Part shown: in pieces, positions 63,037-64,000 of the stretch
Numbering within the stretch: the first letter of the stretch is position 1
Layout of the letters: each line of letters starts with the position of its first letter
Assembly (NCBI RefSeq): GCF_002797435.1
Contig: NZ_PGEN01000001.1
Span: forward strand, 3,594,501 to 3,658,500
From: Sphingomonas koreensis
Lineage (GTDB): Bacteria > Pseudomonadota > Alphaproteobacteria > Sphingomonadales > Sphingomonadaceae
Length of the DNA stretch: 64,000 nucleotides
Direction: 5' to 3'
Notes under the pieces: generated by a model
Databases searched by the model: none
Told to the model about the DNA's origin: nothing
Seen by the model: the letters and a program-made list of their open reading frames with translations, nothing else
Position numbers and translations under genes: made by a program

Positions 63037-63702
63037 TCAGGGACGTCGGTATTGCTCCGGCGGGCGAGGCTGAATTTTACCGGCCGCCAGCCGACGCAGC
63101 CTCCGCTGAACGGCCAGCCAGAACAGCCATCCCCTCAAACCGCTTGAAGCAGCTTCAAGCCGCGCCCGATGTTTACCGATCCACGATCCAACGCGCAGGA
63201 ATTCGCGGTGATCGGAAATGTGGCTAAGCATATTGGCTGCGCCGACCAGCAGATAATTTTGGTGCAGCCAAGACCGCTGATCAAGCGGGACCGATGGTCC
63301 GACATATTCCTTGGGCGGATCAAGAGCGAGAGCAAAGGCTATCAGCCTCAATCGGTCGAGCACCTTAGCCTGTGGCTTCTGCTTCCACGGTTTTTCCGCA
63401 ACCTTGAGGAAATTGGTAATCCATCGGAATGTGTCCTCGTTGCCGAAAGCCAGATCGATCCCATCAGGACTTAGCGCGAATTTTTTTCCGAGAGGATTGA
63501 GGATTCGATCTCGATGTAGGAAGAGCGTGTCGGCAATCCAGTTCGGCACTTCACGCCGTGAACGTGGAACGCGTCCTAGACCAGTCGCCATCAATGAGAG
63601 TACGCCCGGATCGGATAGCGTCTCGTCGTTGTAAACGTAATATGGTGGCGACAGGAGACCGGGCAATCCGGCCACATACCAATCATCGTTCGTTTCGGAC
63701 AT
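63037..63702 (-). CDS. Protein of unknown function in the mobile element
   Basis: A 221-aa product with no signal peptide. It contains DDWYVAGLPGLLSPPYYVYN at the start, a central KFALSPDGIDLAFGNEDTFR, and a basic C-terminus with GLRGWLFWLAVQRRLRRLAA that could bind membrane or nucleic acid. No family was recognised. It is on the same strand as the truncated gene and ends 74 bp before it. Confidence 0.6.
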   Translation of the reverse strand: MSETNDDWYVAGLPGLLSPPYYVYNDETLSDPGVLSLMATGLGRVPRSRREVPNWIADTLFLHRDRILNPLGKKFALSPDGIDLAFGNEDTFRWITNFLKVAEKPWKQKPQAKVLDRLRLIAFALALDPPKEYVGPSVPLDQRSWLHQNYLLVGAANMLSHISDHREFLRVGSWIGKHRARLEAASSGLRGWLFWLAVQRRLRRLAAGKIQPRPPEQYRRP

Positions 63703-63790
63703 CGTAGCGCTCTCAGTTAAGAGCTGATCCTATCAGGCAGGCGCTGATCGTTGGGAAAAAGTCAGGAAGCAAGCCGGGCTTACGCTGACC

Positions 63791-63826
63791 GCAAGATGTG
63801 CGTGGTAGTACCACGCCTATCTTGGC
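63791..63826. other. Imperfect inverted repeat, possible transfer origin or terminator
   Basis: Arms of 16 bases (GCAAGATGTGCGTGGT and ACCACGCCTATCTTGG, three mismatches, three-base loop) lie 89 bp upstream of the unknown gene. The inner 7-bp arms are perfect. The segment TATCTTG after the inner arms resembles the YATCCTG nic sequence of IncP-type transfer origins and is eight bases from the inner arm. The remaining 298 bp to the window end shows no convincing gene. Confidence 0.3.
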
Positions 63827-64000
63827 AAGGGAGACGCTGCGCTCTCCCGTTGCATCCCTCTGGCCTGCGGCGCTCCACAGGCATCGAGCCTGCTGCGCAC
63901 CGATGGGGAGCCTTTCGGCGCTCCCCAAACCCCATCGACCAAAGGGCGTGCCTGCCCCTTTGGAACCCAGCCGCTTCCAGCGCGGCAAGGGAGCGTTCCT

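Larger units (their letters stand above)
56588..64000. mobile_element. Integrated mobilizable element, left part (right end outside window)
   Basis: From the tRNA 3' end onward the sequence carries a large serine recombinase, two small unknown genes, a truncated type IV coupling protein, an IS21-family IS, a gene fragment and an unknown 221-aa gene. G+C is visibly lower from about 58.4 to 59 kb than in the host DNA. The coupling-protein remnant suggests an ICE or mobilizable element. No phage structural genes are seen. Confidence 0.75.

Noticed and set aside
63713..63988. A 91-codon minus-strand frame at the window edge
   Set aside because: Starts near the window end, is Arg/Gly/Ser-rich and overlaps the hairpin region; not enough to support a gene.
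56588..64000. A second copy of the tRNA-Ser 3' end (attR)
   Set aside because: No copy of the tRNA T-arm to CCA sequence was found in the remaining sequence, so the right boundary is left open.

Overview
The window looks like chromosomal DNA of a sphingomonad (order Sphingomonadales, probably Sphingomonas or a close relative). The evidence is the high G+C content, the alphaproteobacterial gene blocks (ftsA-ftsZ; argS-SPOR-nagZ-scpA-scpB-tatABC), a PhyR/NepR/EcfG general stress response locus, and a sphingolipid (ceramide) gene set with a serine palmitoyltransferase whose PLP-site residues match the family.

Layout. 1-6.6 kb: cell division (ftsA, ftsZ), a large SPOR protein, a dNTPase (dgt) and a small exported protein. 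6.8-11 kb: a DUF1800/DUF1501 exported pair, a small membrane protein and a RarD-type permease. 11-17.9 kb: argS, a SPOR protein, nagZ, scpAB, tatABC and an entericidin-like lipoprotein. 18.1-21.8 kb: the general stress response locus, with nepR and a PhyP-like HisKA_2 sensor on the minus strand, divergent from phyR, a 48-aa membrane protein and ecfG. 22-28.6 kb: glnE, bcp, a DUF455 ferritin-like protein, an M23 peptidase, an A-type Fe-S carrier and exonuclease III.

28.8-41.4 kb is the most coherent accessory block: a GNAT-fold ceramide-synthase candidate, a membrane desaturase/hydroxylase, lptG-lptF, a hybrid histidine kinase, serine palmitoyltransferase, its dedicated acyl carrier protein, a GNAT enzyme, a ceramide-reductase-type NAD(P)-dependent enzyme and proB. 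Sphingomonads are known to carry glycosphingolipids in place of LPS, so this block probably makes, and may help export, the outer-leaflet lipid. 41.4-56.4 kb: a MipA-type porin, obg, a hydrolase, a TetR regulator with a divergent metal-dependent hydrolase, a tripartite RND pump, an MFS transporter, an exported nuclease, a 266-bp nested-palindrome element, a GNAT enzyme, rpmA, rplU and hspQ.

56.5-64 kb: a tRNA-Ser(CGA) gene carries an integrated mobile element on its 3' side. A large serine recombinase reads antisense through the tRNA and ends in host DNA. Behind it lie small unknown genes, a truncated type IV coupling protein, a complete IS21-family insertion sequence with no target duplication, a gene fragment and an unknown 221-aa gene. 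The element runs past the right end of the window.
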